The notes below the pieces were generated by a model. The model was not told where the DNA came from, made no database searches, and saw only the letters and a list, made by a program, of their open reading frames with translations. Positions 9,115 to 17,112 of a stretch of 64,000 nucleotides of DNA are shown here, piece after piece (position 1 is the stretch's first letter; every line of letters begins with the position of its first letter). Source of the stretch: CBDFHF01 sp965247565 (lineage in GTDB: Bacteria > Pseudomonadota > Gammaproteobacteria > Methylococcales > Methylomonadaceae); the NCBI GenBank assembly GCA_965247565.1, contig CBDFHF010000003.1:2294001-2358000 (forward strand), read 5' to 3'. Both the position numbers and the translations under genes were made by a program.

Positions 9115-9877
9115 ATGTAGTCCTCATTGTTACGGTTCGATTGATTCTAAATGTTTGCTGATCAATAAAACTCATAAGATTGAAAAAACAGTTACCAAAA
9201 TGTAACTGGTTTACTTTTATGGCAGCCCGGCTATCTATCATAAGTATGCTAAAGACCCGCAGCTTTCCGCTCCTGCCGCGCAGCAAGATTGGCTTTGTCA
9301 GGTATTATTATGCAATACCGGTGCCAATAATGCTTTATTTTTCTTGAATGGTTCTTAAAAAAAATATAGATAGATGTCTGCTTGGGCTTGTTGCAAGCAT
9401 AACTGATTGATTAGTAACATTAGTATCTATAATAAGCCTCCCATTGCTCGTAATCTCAATAACTCTAAGTAGCATGGTGCCTGCAAGCAATTCAGGCCAT
9501 GGAGGTGGCAGATGAGGGGTGATAATTGAACGTTGTTATTTTAAGCGATTTTGATGCAGTGATTACTTAATAGCATGGGATTGGTAGAGGCTGATCAAGG
9601 TTTTCGATTACTGAACGAAGTGATGTTAAAAATAAAACTGGTTCTTGCAGTACTGATAATTAAGCAACTTAACAACTTCTTTCAAAGCGTTGCTGAAACA
9701 CTGAGAGTTAAGTTTTTCTGAGTTCTTAAGTTCTTATTTTCGTCACTTCAACTGTGGGGCTAATTTTGCTTAAAGTCTCATTGATCGCTTAGACAAGCGG
9801 TTAATTATGAATGCTAACCAGGCTTTAGCTTCTGCCATGCTTGGTTTATTTCGTTATTAATGAATGGAGAACAATTA
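9115..9877. other. long intergenic region
   Basis: About 760 AT-rich bases between the divergent genes at 8356-9114 and 9878-10075. It must hold the promoters of both. I found no reading frame with a signal, known domain or credible ribosome site, and no strong repeat. It could contain gene remnants too decayed to recognise. Confidence 0.4.
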
Positions 9878-10075
9878 ATGAAAATATCTAAAACACTGCT
9901 CACTCTTTCGGCGCATTCTACTTTGTTGAGTGTAGCTGGACAGGAGGTTATGGCTGCTGTATTAAATTCATCAGTTCCGCAAGGACAGGCTATAACTAAT
10001 CAGGCCGATGTATGGCGCTATTTGCCAAGTCTGGAATATGGCGCAATTATTGCGCAATATAGAAAAACTGCCTAG
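9878..10075 (+). CDS. small exported protein, possibly a truncated gene
   Basis: I start at 9878 because GGAGA lies 7 bases upstream; an ATG at 9860 in the same frame has no ribosome site. The 65-residue product has a signal-peptide-like start (MKISKTLLTLSAHSTLLSVA, then an AA near 27-28) and a short mature part ending IIAQYRKTA. The stop codon lies inside a perfect terminator hairpin, so the transcription unit ends right at the gene end. Either this is a genuine exported small protein or the surviving front of a longer one. No family recognised. Confidence 0.45.
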   Translation: MKISKTLLTLSAHSTLLSVAGQEVMAAVLNSSVPQGQAITNQADVWRYLPSLEYGAIIAQYRKTA

Positions 10076-10093
10076 AAAAATCTAGGCAGTTTT
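10064..10093 (+). terminator. perfect terminator hairpin overlapping a stop codon
   Basis: AAAACTGCCTAG (10064-10075) and CTAGGCAGTTTT (10082-10093) form a perfect 12-bp stem around AAAAAT. The TAG at 10073-10075 is the stop of the small gene upstream. The U-tract is part of the stem, so it could also work on the minus strand for the gene ending at 10132. Confidence 0.7.
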
Positions 10094-10131
10094 GCTGTTA
10101 CTGTGGTTAAGTACACAGGTGCAAGTCTACG

Positions 10132-11520
10132 TTATCTAGAATCCCGCACCAACCGCACATATCTAGCTGAGTCTTTTGAGTTCCAGGTGTGGTACCCTTT
10201 TCCGAAAGAGACATACCAAGCGTGTTTGCCGTCTTCGGTCGATGAGGACGACCAGTACATGCTGGGCTGTGTTAATGGAAAATAATCGGTGTTTATTGCT
10301 AACGCGTCATTTGCTTTGCTGATTAAGCTTTGCAGTTCCTCATCAGTTGGCATGCGCCAGTCGTTATAACCACACCAACCTTGGTTATTGACTGCCCTTA
10401 CAAAACTCTCGGTATCACAGTCGATACTATTGGTTTTTCCACAAGTGCCGCCGTTGGCTGCGCCAGCATTACCCGCATTATTGGTCGCATTCGGCTGATA
10501 CCAGCTGTATGTCCAGTCTTTGTCGTGCAGGCCGTTATCGTCAGTTTTGGCTTCCCATATTAGGCCCGTGTTATTGTCTTGTACGCAAAACCATTGACTG
10601 CTGTCGCTTGATAACTTGCCGCCCGTATTACTGATTTTGCTCAGACTTGATCGGATTGCGGCTTTAGCCTGAGCTGGCTCAAGACATGGCGGAGTTTTTA
10701 GGGTAAAGCCCAGTGATTGACCTGCGCTGAAGGCGAGCGGTTTGCCATTGTCGTACGTTAAAGTCCAGGATTGACTATTAGTACCTTCAGCAATGTTGGC
10801 CGCGGCGCTGACCGCAACGGTAAAGATTTGCACAGTATCTTTGTTCCAGCTAGAGATAGTGGCTGGACTAATACTGCCAATAGTCAGACCCCCAAACGGA
10901 GTACCGGGAGTAAGTACGACATTGGTTAAATCAAGACTGCTGGTGTTTTTCACTGTCCATGTCAGCGTTTTGGCGATGGCACCGGTGGCGTCGCGAACGA
11001 GAACTTCATTGTCGGTAAAGTCTTTACTTTCTAGGTTTACAGACACATTCGCACTTGGATTGTTTGGATTACCAGGACTGGGGTTGTTCTGTCCCGGATC
11101 AGTCGCTGAGACAGGATCGGTTTGTACGGTAACCACGACTACGTCCGAAGATTTGCCTTTTTTATTATCGTAGACGGTGAGTTTAAATTTTAAGGGGATT
11201 GATTTGGTGTTTTTTTTACGAATTTTTTTAGGACTGGTGAACTTGGGCGTGCTGGTTTTAGCGCCGGTCAACTTAACTGATTGGCCAGCAGTCTGTTTCC
11301 ACTGCCAGCGTTTGATTAGGCCATCGCTATCGCTACTACCGGAGCCATTGAGGGTGACCGGATTGCCTATTTGAATTACTTGGTCGGATCCGGCATTGGC
11401 GACCGGCTTTATGTTTGCAGCCGCTGCATGGGTCGATACCGAAGAGAAAAGACTCAGGATAAGCAACCAAGCCAACAATATCATATTTTCTGGGATTGAT
11501 CGTTTAATGAATAAAATCAT
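10132..11520 (-). CDS. exported PKD-domain protein with DUF1566 (Lcl-type) C-terminus
   Basis: I start at 11520 (MILFIKRSIPENMILLAWLL): AGGA lies about 8 bases upstream and the signal peptide follows at once, ending THAAAA. The longer in-frame start at 11631 would overlap the upstream gene. The 462-residue product contains a PKD-like domain (PVANAGSDQVIQIGNPVTLN to SDVVVVTVQ, about residues 40-130). A second beta-rich domain follows (about 160-275), and then a C-terminal DUF1566/Lcl domain with FCVQDNNTGLIWEAK and WCGYNDWRMPTDEELQSL. DUF1566 domains occur in secreted, often adhesin-like proteins. No PEP-CTERM tail. Role unknown; surface or secreted location is likely. Confidence 0.78.
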   Translation of the reverse strand: MILFIKRSIPENMILLAWLLILSLFSSVSTHAAAANIKPVANAGSDQVIQIGNPVTLNGSGSSDSDGLIKRWQWKQTAGQSVKLTGAKTSTPKFTSPKKIRKKNTKSIPLKFKLTVYDNKKGKSSDVVVVTVQTDPVSATDPGQNNPSPGNPNNPSANVSVNLESKDFTDNEVLVRDATGAIAKTLTWTVKNTSSLDLTNVVLTPGTPFGGLTIGSISPATISSWNKDTVQIFTVAVSAAANIAEGTNSQSWTLTYDNGKPLAFSAGQSLGFTLKTPPCLEPAQAKAAIRSSLSKISNTGGKLSSDSSQWFCVQDNNTGLIWEAKTDDNGLHDKDWTYSWYQPNATNNAGNAGAANGGTCGKTNSIDCDTESFVRAVNNQGWCGYNDWRMPTDEELQSLISKANDALAINTDYFPLTQPSMYWSSSSTEDGKHAWYVSFGKGYHTWNSKDSARYVRLVRDSR

Positions 11521-11621
11521 GATGAATTCCTGCAGTTTTATTTGGAGTTGTACACTGGCTTGCGCTGTTTTTAGCCGATAGCGCCAGTGTGTGTATAAGT
11601 TTTGTCTTGATAAATTTATGC

Positions 11622-12347
11622 TCACGGACACAATTTTGGTGGTTCTGGTGCAACTGGCGCGGACAGTTGAACGTCGTCTATGCTCAATTCGAAATCGGGT
11701 GCAGGATCCGGTGTTTTAGTAATGCCTACATAATGAATCCAGAAAGCTTTGATATTTTTGAACTCATCGTTTAAAGGTACTATCTCGTTAGTGCCATTGG
11801 GGATCTTTTGGTAAGCTACGCGTTTGCCGCCAAAAGTGGGGTCAGCTGCCCAGTTCCAGGTGGTTAGCTCGGGGTTAAGAGCTGTTTCAAAACCCAGTAC
11901 CTCCCAGTAGCTGTCAGGTTGGCCTGCATGCGGGTTATTTTCAGAAGAGTGGCTGTCAAAGAGGAAAGAATCAAGACTGAAGGCAGATAAATCATCGGCT
12001 CTAAGATAGATGCCGCCTGCGTCGGCGTGATGATTCACTCGCCTGTTGGTCTGCGATCCTCCGCGATGGATGTGAGCAGATGGGGTATCGGCCTCGAAAA
12101 CACTGCCCAGTGAAAATCCGCTTTCAAAGTAGCATGCATAGCCAGGGTCATTGCAGCCTTGGGCGCTGGAGGCTTCGACATTGGGTTTGCCACCGTAATA
12201 TGATGATGCACCTGGATTGCCAGCGTTCATGTTTTGAAAATTAAGAGTTACCGGGTTTGAGAGCGCGTTAGCTAAGTTGCCGTAGCATATCAAAGCAAGC
12301 CATACCGGACTTAGCGGTGTTAGTTTTAATGAGCCAATAAAATTCAT
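11622..12347 (-). CDS. exported protein, anchorless paralog of 8356-9114
   Basis: 241 residues with a signal peptide (MNFIGSLKLTPLSPVWLALICYGNLANA). It shares CYFESGFSLG, AHIHRGG, HADAGGIYLRADD, DSYWEVLGFETALNP and AFWIHYVG with the PEP-CTERM protein 2.5 kb away. It ends PVAPEPPKLCP with no hydrophobic sorting tail and a penultimate-region cysteine. It is therefore probably secreted or held differently from its paralog. It lies 101 bases upstream of the PKD/DUF1566 gene on the same strand, which suggests one transcript. Function unknown. Confidence 0.75.
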   Translation of the reverse strand: MNFIGSLKLTPLSPVWLALICYGNLANALSNPVTLNFQNMNAGNPGASSYYGGKPNVEASSAQGCNDPGYACYFESGFSLGSVFEADTPSAHIHRGGSQTNRRVNHHADAGGIYLRADDLSAFSLDSFLFDSHSSENNPHAGQPDSYWEVLGFETALNPELTTWNWAADPTFGGKRVAYQKIPNGTNEIVPLNDEFKNIKAFWIHYVGITKTPDPAPDFELSIDDVQLSAPVAPEPPKLCP

Positions 12348-12680
12348 ATCTTTGCCTCGCAGCAGGGGTTAACAGAGTCATACCAGCACGCACCGACTTA
12401 TAGTCCTTAATGCTTTTGGTTTTTAGGATTGGGTCTGTAGTTTAGTATCCTCAATAAGGCATCAACAAAACAACAAGACTGTAGTATTGTCCAGCAGATT
12501 TTATGCCATCGATTTGCTTGTGTTCTACTTTCAACTAATTCTTGCCAGAGACAATCTGGAATGCTTTAGCCGCCATTTAACAGGACTTGTACATTTATGC
12601 AAAAGTTCGTCACTTTGCTAAAATTAACGGTTTGCTGCTGGAGTTGTTGATTTTTGATTACTGTAGAGTAGGTCAGTACA

Positions 12681-12860
12681 ATGGCTGCACAAGCAATTAA
12701 ACAAAGTTATTTTATGTTTGGGCAATTTACAAAAACGGAAGTAGATTTACGCCGCCGGATCATTGCCGAACTACATTTATTAGTCGGTCGTTTTTCTCCT
12801 CAACGTAAGATTTCGCTAAAAACAGTGACTCATCAAAATCTCAGCAGCCTCCACTTATAA
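12681..12860 (+). CDS. possible small ORF left of the insertion sequence
   Basis: ATG at 12681 opens a 59-codon frame (MAAQAIKQSYFMFGQFTKTE to SSLHL) that ends 23 bases before the IS1-type element. There is no clear ribosome site and no recognised domain. The composition is ordinary protein-like (FTKTEVDLRRRIIAELHLLV could be a helix). It may be a gene remnant. The rest of the gap 12348-12680 shows nothing else I can name. Confidence 0.2.
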   Translation: MAAQAIKQSYFMFGQFTKTEVDLRRRIIAELHLLVGRFSPQRKISLKTVTHQNLSSLHL

Positions 12861-12875
12861 CTGAATGTAGCCCTT

Positions 12876-12883
12876 TTCTTTTA
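12876..12883. repeat. target-site duplication, left copy
   Basis: TTCTTTTA directly abuts the left inverted repeat of the insertion sequence and is repeated exactly at 13630-13637. Eight bases is within the usual IS1-family range. Confidence 0.9.
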
Positions 12884-13629
12884 GGCATTGTTAAAATAAT
12901 ATAGTCTATATTTATTCAATTTACATTGGATGGGAGCTATGTATGAATTGCCCAAAATGTGGTTCAGTTGACTGTACTAAAGATGGCATTATAAAAGAAA
13001 GACAGCGGTATAAGTGCAAATCATGCGGCTATAGACATACTGTCAGCTATTTAGGAATCAGTCCCGCCATCAAGCGACAAGCTCTCCAGCTTTACCTTGA
13101 AGGGCTTGGTTTTCGTTCCATTGGCCGGTTTCTGAAATGCAGTCATGTTGCCGTATATAACTGGATCAAGGCGCACGGCGAGTCAATTGAGTCAATTCGC
13201 TCTGCGGCGGGGGTTGATATTGTCGAAATGGATGAGATGCATACCTATATTGGTTCCAAAAAAACTATTGCTGGATCTGGATTGCTGTTGATCGAAATGG
13301 GAAACGATTTCTCCACTGCGTTGTGGGTTCCCGCGACACCAAAACAGGACGAAAGCTCTGGAATGGCGTTAAAAATAAAGACATAACCCAGGTTATGAGT
13401 GACTACTGGAGTCCGTATGAGAAATTCGTTCCGAAAGAGTTGCATACTCAATCAAAAGCCGAAACCTATACGGTAGAGGGATATAACAGCTTGTGCAGAC
13501 ATTTTCTTGCTCGGTTACGCCGAAAGTCTAAATGCTATAGCAAGAGCCAAGACATGCTGAAATATTCTGTCATGCTTTTGATGTTGAAATGGAATGGTGA
13601 ACTAGACGCTATACTTAATTAACAATGCC
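12884..13629 (+). mobile_element. complete IS1-family insertion sequence, 746 bp
   Basis: Terminal inverted repeats of 21 bp match at 17 positions: left 12884-12904 begins GGCATTGTTAA, and right 13609-13629 ends TTAACAATGCC. Both ends are flanked by the direct repeat TTCTTTTA. The length fits the IS1 family (about 0.75 kb). Inside are two overlapping frames joined by an A7C slippery run, as expected for InsA/InsAB'. The stop codon lies inside the right repeat. With ends, duplication and frames intact, the element looks recently inserted and possibly active. Confidence 0.93.
12943..13622 (+). CDS. IS1-family transposase made by programmed -1 frameshift
   Basis: The first frame (12943-13386) encodes a zinc finger (CPKCGSVDC ... 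CKSCGY), a helix-turn-helix region and the start of the catalytic domain (VDIVEMDEMHTYIGSKK). At 13258-13265 the sequence is seven A then C. A -1 slip there (after AAA AAA, next codon AAC at 13263) continues as KNYCWIWIAVDRNGKRFLHC, then VVGSRDTKTGRKLWNG, to the stop at 13620-13622. The fused protein is about 226 residues, close to the 232 of IS1 InsAB'. The A6C heptamer is the known IS1 frameshift signal. Without the slip the first frame gives a 147-residue product, which may act as an inhibitor as InsA does. Confidence 0.9.
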
Positions 13630-13637
13630 TTCTTTTA
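13630..13637. repeat. target-site duplication, right copy
   Basis: TTCTTTTA follows the right inverted repeat and equals the 8 bases before the left repeat. Confidence 0.9.
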
Positions 13638-13766
13638 ATGCCTTGAACCTTTATATAGCTAATAAAGATGACAGTTGCGGAGATTTTTTAGGTTTCATAT
13701 GTATCTCGGATGGCATGAGATATGCTTTATACAACTGATCAACAGTAATCAATACGAATCAATATT

Positions 13767-14255
13767 ATGCAGAATTTTCTATTACCTTTGTTGTTTTTAT
13801 TGCTCCCTGGACTAACTCATGCTGTTGAGATTGGACAGTCGATACCGGATTGCCAAGCCCTATCTGAGGTTGGCTCGCAATCCTTTAATATCTCTGCTTT
13901 TCGGGGCAAAGTAGTGTTAGTTGATTTTTGGGCGACTTGGTGTCCACCTTGTGCGCAATCAATGCCATTTCTAAACAATTTGCGCAATGAGCTAAAAGAT
14001 CAGGGGTTCGAGATTGTTGCTATCAACGTAGATGAGGATGTTGAGCAAACAAAGCGTTTTTTAGAAGTTCATCGTGTTGATTATCCGATATTGATGGATC
14101 CCAAGGGGCAATGTCCGGCTGCTTTTGATGTGCAGGCTATGCCATCCAGTTATTTTGTCGATAAAACAGGGAAAGTACGGGCTGTTCACCAGGGTTATCG
14201 GGATAGTGATCAGGCTGAAATTCGCAGACAGGTGTTGCAGCTATTGAGAGAATAG
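13767..14255 (+). CDS. TlpA/ResA-type periplasmic thioredoxin
   Basis: 162 residues: signal peptide MQNFLLPLLFLLLPGLTHA, then a thioredoxin fold with FWATWCPPC (active-site Cys 59 and 62), AINVDED and AMPSSYFVDKTGKV (the cis-proline region). Members of this family reduce disulfides in exported proteins, for example apocytochromes before heme attachment. It is the first gene of an operon with the DUF4266 lipoprotein (ATG 2 bases past the stop) and the DUF3570 protein. It may keep the cysteines of the DUF4266 CGC tail reduced, which is inference. A link to the many c-type cytochromes of this window is possible but not shown. Confidence 0.88.
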   Translation: MQNFLLPLLFLLLPGLTHAVEIGQSIPDCQALSEVGSQSFNISAFRGKVVLVDFWATWCPPCAQSMPFLNNLRNELKDQGFEIVAINVDEDVEQTKRFLEVHRVDYPILMDPKGQCPAAFDVQAMPSSYFVDKTGKVRAVHQGYRDSDQAEIRRQVLQLLRE

Positions 14256-14257
14256 TG

Positions 14258-14488
14258 ATGAAGCAGGATAGATTTTTACTGGTAAAAATTGTGGGTGTGA
14301 TTGGTTTTATCGTGCTGCAAGGGTGCAGTGTTAAAGTGGCTCCCTGGGAGCGTGGCAATTTGGCTAAACCCCACATGATGGGCTCCCCTTTCCCTAATCG
14401 CGAAGCGTTACGCGAGCATGTATTTTCTAGTAAAGAGGCTTCCCAAGGCGGGTATGGTGGAATGGGAGGTGGTTGTGGCTGTAATTAA
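14258..14488 (+). CDS. DUF4266 small lipoprotein
   Basis: 76 residues from ATG 14258 (GAGAG about 7 bases upstream; a GTG at 14255 is also possible). A lipobox LQGC sets the mature N-terminal cysteine in CSVKVAPWERG. The middle has LAKPHMM and REHVFSSKEAS. The end is glycine-rich and closes GGYGGMGGGCGCN. This pattern is that of DUF4266 proteins, which I recall as regular neighbours of DUF3570, TlpA and ApbE genes. The role is unknown. The constant Gly/Cys tail looks like a metal, thiol or modification site. The next gene starts inside this tail. Confidence 0.82.
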   Translation: MKQDRFLLVKIVGVIGFIVLQGCSVKVAPWERGNLAKPHMMGSPFPNREALREHVFSSKEASQGGYGGMGGGCGCN

Positions 14489-17039
14489 ATCCAGGCAAAG
14501 CGCACTAGCCGCATTAACTTCCGCCGCCTTAAGTTTGCCGGGGCTGGATACCAACGCAGCTATTCCAGTCGAAAAAGCGACTGCAAACGCACAATACGGA
14601 CATTATCAGGAAAGTGACCAGCGTATGGAGGTGGATACCTATCATGCCGATGCGATTGTGCCGATTGGTGAGCGTATGGAGTTAACTTATAGTATTGATC
14701 AGGATACCTATGCTGGCGCAACGCCAAGTTTCAGTGTGCCAAGCAGCTTGAGAGGCTTGTATGTAAGTTGGCCAAGAACCTACCCTAATGTGTCTTTTAA
14801 TATTCCTAAAGATATCCCTGATGTGATTTCTAGTGCTACGTCTATCAGCCATTTGTGGAGCTTAACCTGGCCTAAATTTAAGGAATATAGAGATGCTTTT
14901 CAAGCTGCAAAGAATGCAGGGGAAACTAATTTCGATAAGTTACAGGAGGCCGGATATTCTGCGTTGGTTAACCGAGCGGTGCCCAAAGGCGACAAAATAA
15001 CTCAAGCTTTTCAGCAGCAGCCTAGGGAAACGCGAAACCAGCCAGTGCTAGGCCTTAAATATTATTTTGATGATTCCACCATAGCATTATCTGGGGGCGT
15101 GTCAGATGAGCCAGATTTTCAGTCTGCTTTTGGTAACATTAATCTCTCCAGGGAGTTTAACAACAAGTTAACCACGGTTTCTGGCGGTTATGGTCTGACT
15201 GACAATCAGATTTCACGCAACACTGGGGGGCATAATAGCCATGAGGGGCACGATTTGGCGCCGGGAGCAGATTATCCCGAACTCAATGAAACCAGTACCT
15301 TTCATAATTTTAATCTGGGTTTGTCTCAAGTGCTATCGAAAAACTCTTTGTTGCAGCTAAACGGAACTTATAGCCATCAAAACGGTTATTTGACCAATCC
15401 TTATAAGGCGGTTTATGTGCGCGGAGAAATTACCGCGGCCGAATATTTTCAGCAAGCGCAGGACGTGCCATTTAATAAATTCTCTAATCTGGAAGTGGTT
15501 GGTTTTAATTTGTTTAGAGAAGTCCGACCCGGTCAACGTAATCAGTGGGCGTTTTCTACGCAGTTAAATCAATATATACCGGGTTTTGATGCTGCATTGC
15601 ATGCTAATTACCGCTATTACTTTGATGATTGGGGTATCGACTCGCATACTTTTGAATTAAGCTGGAATCAGCCGTTCCCATATGGTTTTATGGTTAGCCC
15701 AAATGTTCGCTATTATTCGCAAAGTCAGGCCGATTTTTTTGCGCCATACTTTTTAGCGCCACGCGCGGATGGGTATTACTCTAGCGACTTTCGTTTGTCA
15801 GGTTATGGTTCGTTAAGCGGTGGGCTTACGGTGAGTAAGCAATTCGCTAAGGGTGTCAGTTTAGAAGCAGGAATTGAATATTACACCCATCAGGGCGGTT
15901 TAAAATTGGGTGGTGGAGGCGCCGGTGATTATGCCGATTACAGTTATTATTTGGCGCACGCTGGGTTGAAAGTGGATTTATCAGCAACTGGTGGAGGGGG
16001 AGACCATTCCGGGCATGCAATGCATAAACATGGCGTCCATACACCGGCGGGGGTGATGTTTGGACATATGTTGGGACAGGCTGGCGACTTTATGATGGGT
16101 TACCGGTATATGTATAGCGATCAAAATGGGGGAATGAGTCATGGTTCTCATGCTGTGGTTAATCAGGCTATTGTCAATGACGTATTGAGGTTCAGTCCCA
16201 GTAAAAACATTCCTCCTTGTAATCCTATCGATCTTGAGTCGGACTGTTCAATCAGTAAACCCGCTTCAATGACCATGCACATGCATATGCTGGACATGAT
16301 GTATGCGCCCACAGACTGGTTAAATCTAATGCTGATGCCACAGCTGGTTAATATGGATATGGGAATGGAAGCCTTGCAAAGCGATCCGGATCATGGGCAC
16401 AGCGGTAATCATGTTTCTGATGGATTGGGAGACACATCGATGGTGGCTCTGTTTAAAGTCTTTGAAAGGCCGGGACATCATTTTAATGTCGGTATCGGCC
16501 TGAGTGCGCCTACGGGGTCTATTTTACAGACTATGGATGGCGTTGATTCAGAGTTTGGTGAGGTCCAGAGCTATGGCATGCAGTTAGGTAGCGGTACTTG
16601 GGATTTTAAACCTAGCTTGACTTACACAGGGCAAGCTGGACAGTGGTCTTGGGGCGCGCAAGCCAGTGCGGTCAAGCGTTTACAAGGGGCCAATAAGCTG
16701 GGATATGCGTTTGGCGATATTTTTCAGGGCACTGCGTGGGGTGGGTATCAATTTAACAACTGGTTGTCTGCCTCTTTGCGTGGTGTTTATACTTCGCAAG
16801 GCGCTATTCGTGGCGAGTCTTCCCGTTCGACTGCTCGCTCTGCGCCAATCGATTTTCCGAGTAATTATGGTGGACAGTTTTGGGACGTGGGGTTTGGTCT
16901 TAATGCCATGATTCCTGATGGCGCATTCTCCGGGCATAATGTCGGCGTGGAGTGGTTACAGCCTGTGGCTAATCAGTATAATGGTTACCAATTAGACAGG
17001 GATGGCTCTTTATCAGTCACCTGGAGCTATGCGTTTTAG
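14475..17039 (+). CDS. DUF3570 outer-membrane-type protein with His/Met-rich C-terminal half
   Basis: I start at GTG 14475, giving 854 residues beginning MAVIKSRQSALAALTSAALSL. GGGAGG lies 5 bases before it and the signal peptide then begins correctly. An upstream in-frame ATG (14418) would put an unrelated basic leader first. Residues about 25-490 are the DUF3570 region, rich in alternating aromatic beta-strands like an outer-membrane barrel. The C-terminal part (about 500-854) reads as a second barrel-like domain with many His and Met (GDHSGHAMHKHGVHT, MTMHMHMLDMMYAP, DPDHGHSGNH), suggesting metal binding, perhaps copper. Overlaps the DUF4266 gene by 14 bases. Function unknown; export of or interaction with the DUF4266 product is plausible. 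Confidence 0.8.
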   Translation: MAVIKSRQSALAALTSAALSLPGLDTNAAIPVEKATANAQYGHYQESDQRMEVDTYHADAIVPIGERMELTYSIDQDTYAGATPSFSVPSSLRGLYVSWPRTYPNVSFNIPKDIPDVISSATSISHLWSLTWPKFKEYRDAFQAAKNAGETNFDKLQEAGYSALVNRAVPKGDKITQAFQQQPRETRNQPVLGLKYYFDDSTIALSGGVSDEPDFQSAFGNINLSREFNNKLTTVSGGYGLTDNQISRNTGGHNSHEGHDLAPGADYPELNETSTFHNFNLGLSQVLSKNSLLQLNGTYSHQNGYLTNPYKAVYVRGEITAAEYFQQAQDVPFNKFSNLEVVGFNLFREVRPGQRNQWAFSTQLNQYIPGFDAALHANYRYYFDDWGIDSHTFELSWNQPFPYGFMVSPNVRYYSQSQADFFAPYFLAPRADGYYSSDFRLSGYGSLSGGLTVSKQFAKGVSLEAGIEYYTHQGGLKLGGGGAGDYADYSYYLAHAGLKVDLSATGGGGDHSGHAMHKHGVHTPAGVMFGHMLGQAGDFMMGYRYMYSDQNGGMSHGSHAVVNQAIVNDVLRFSPSKNIPPCNPIDLESDCSISKPASMTMHMHMLDMMYAPTDWLNLMLMPQLVNMDMGMEALQSDPDHGHSGNHVSDGLGDTSMVALFKVFERPGHHFNVGIGLSAPTGSILQTMDGVDSEFGEVQSYGMQLGSGTWDFKPSLTYTGQAGQWSWGAQASAVKRLQGANKLGYAFGDIFQGTAWGGYQFNNWLSASLRGVYTSQGAIRGESSRSTARSAPIDFPSNYGGQFWDVGFGLNAMIPDGAFSGHNVGVEWLQPVANQYNGYQLDRDGSLSVTWSYAF

Positions 17040-17112
17040 ACAAAGCGACCCATTCTTGAATGTCCCCTAACTCGAAAAAAGCAATTTTGAAACACAAATA
17101 CACAAATAATTG

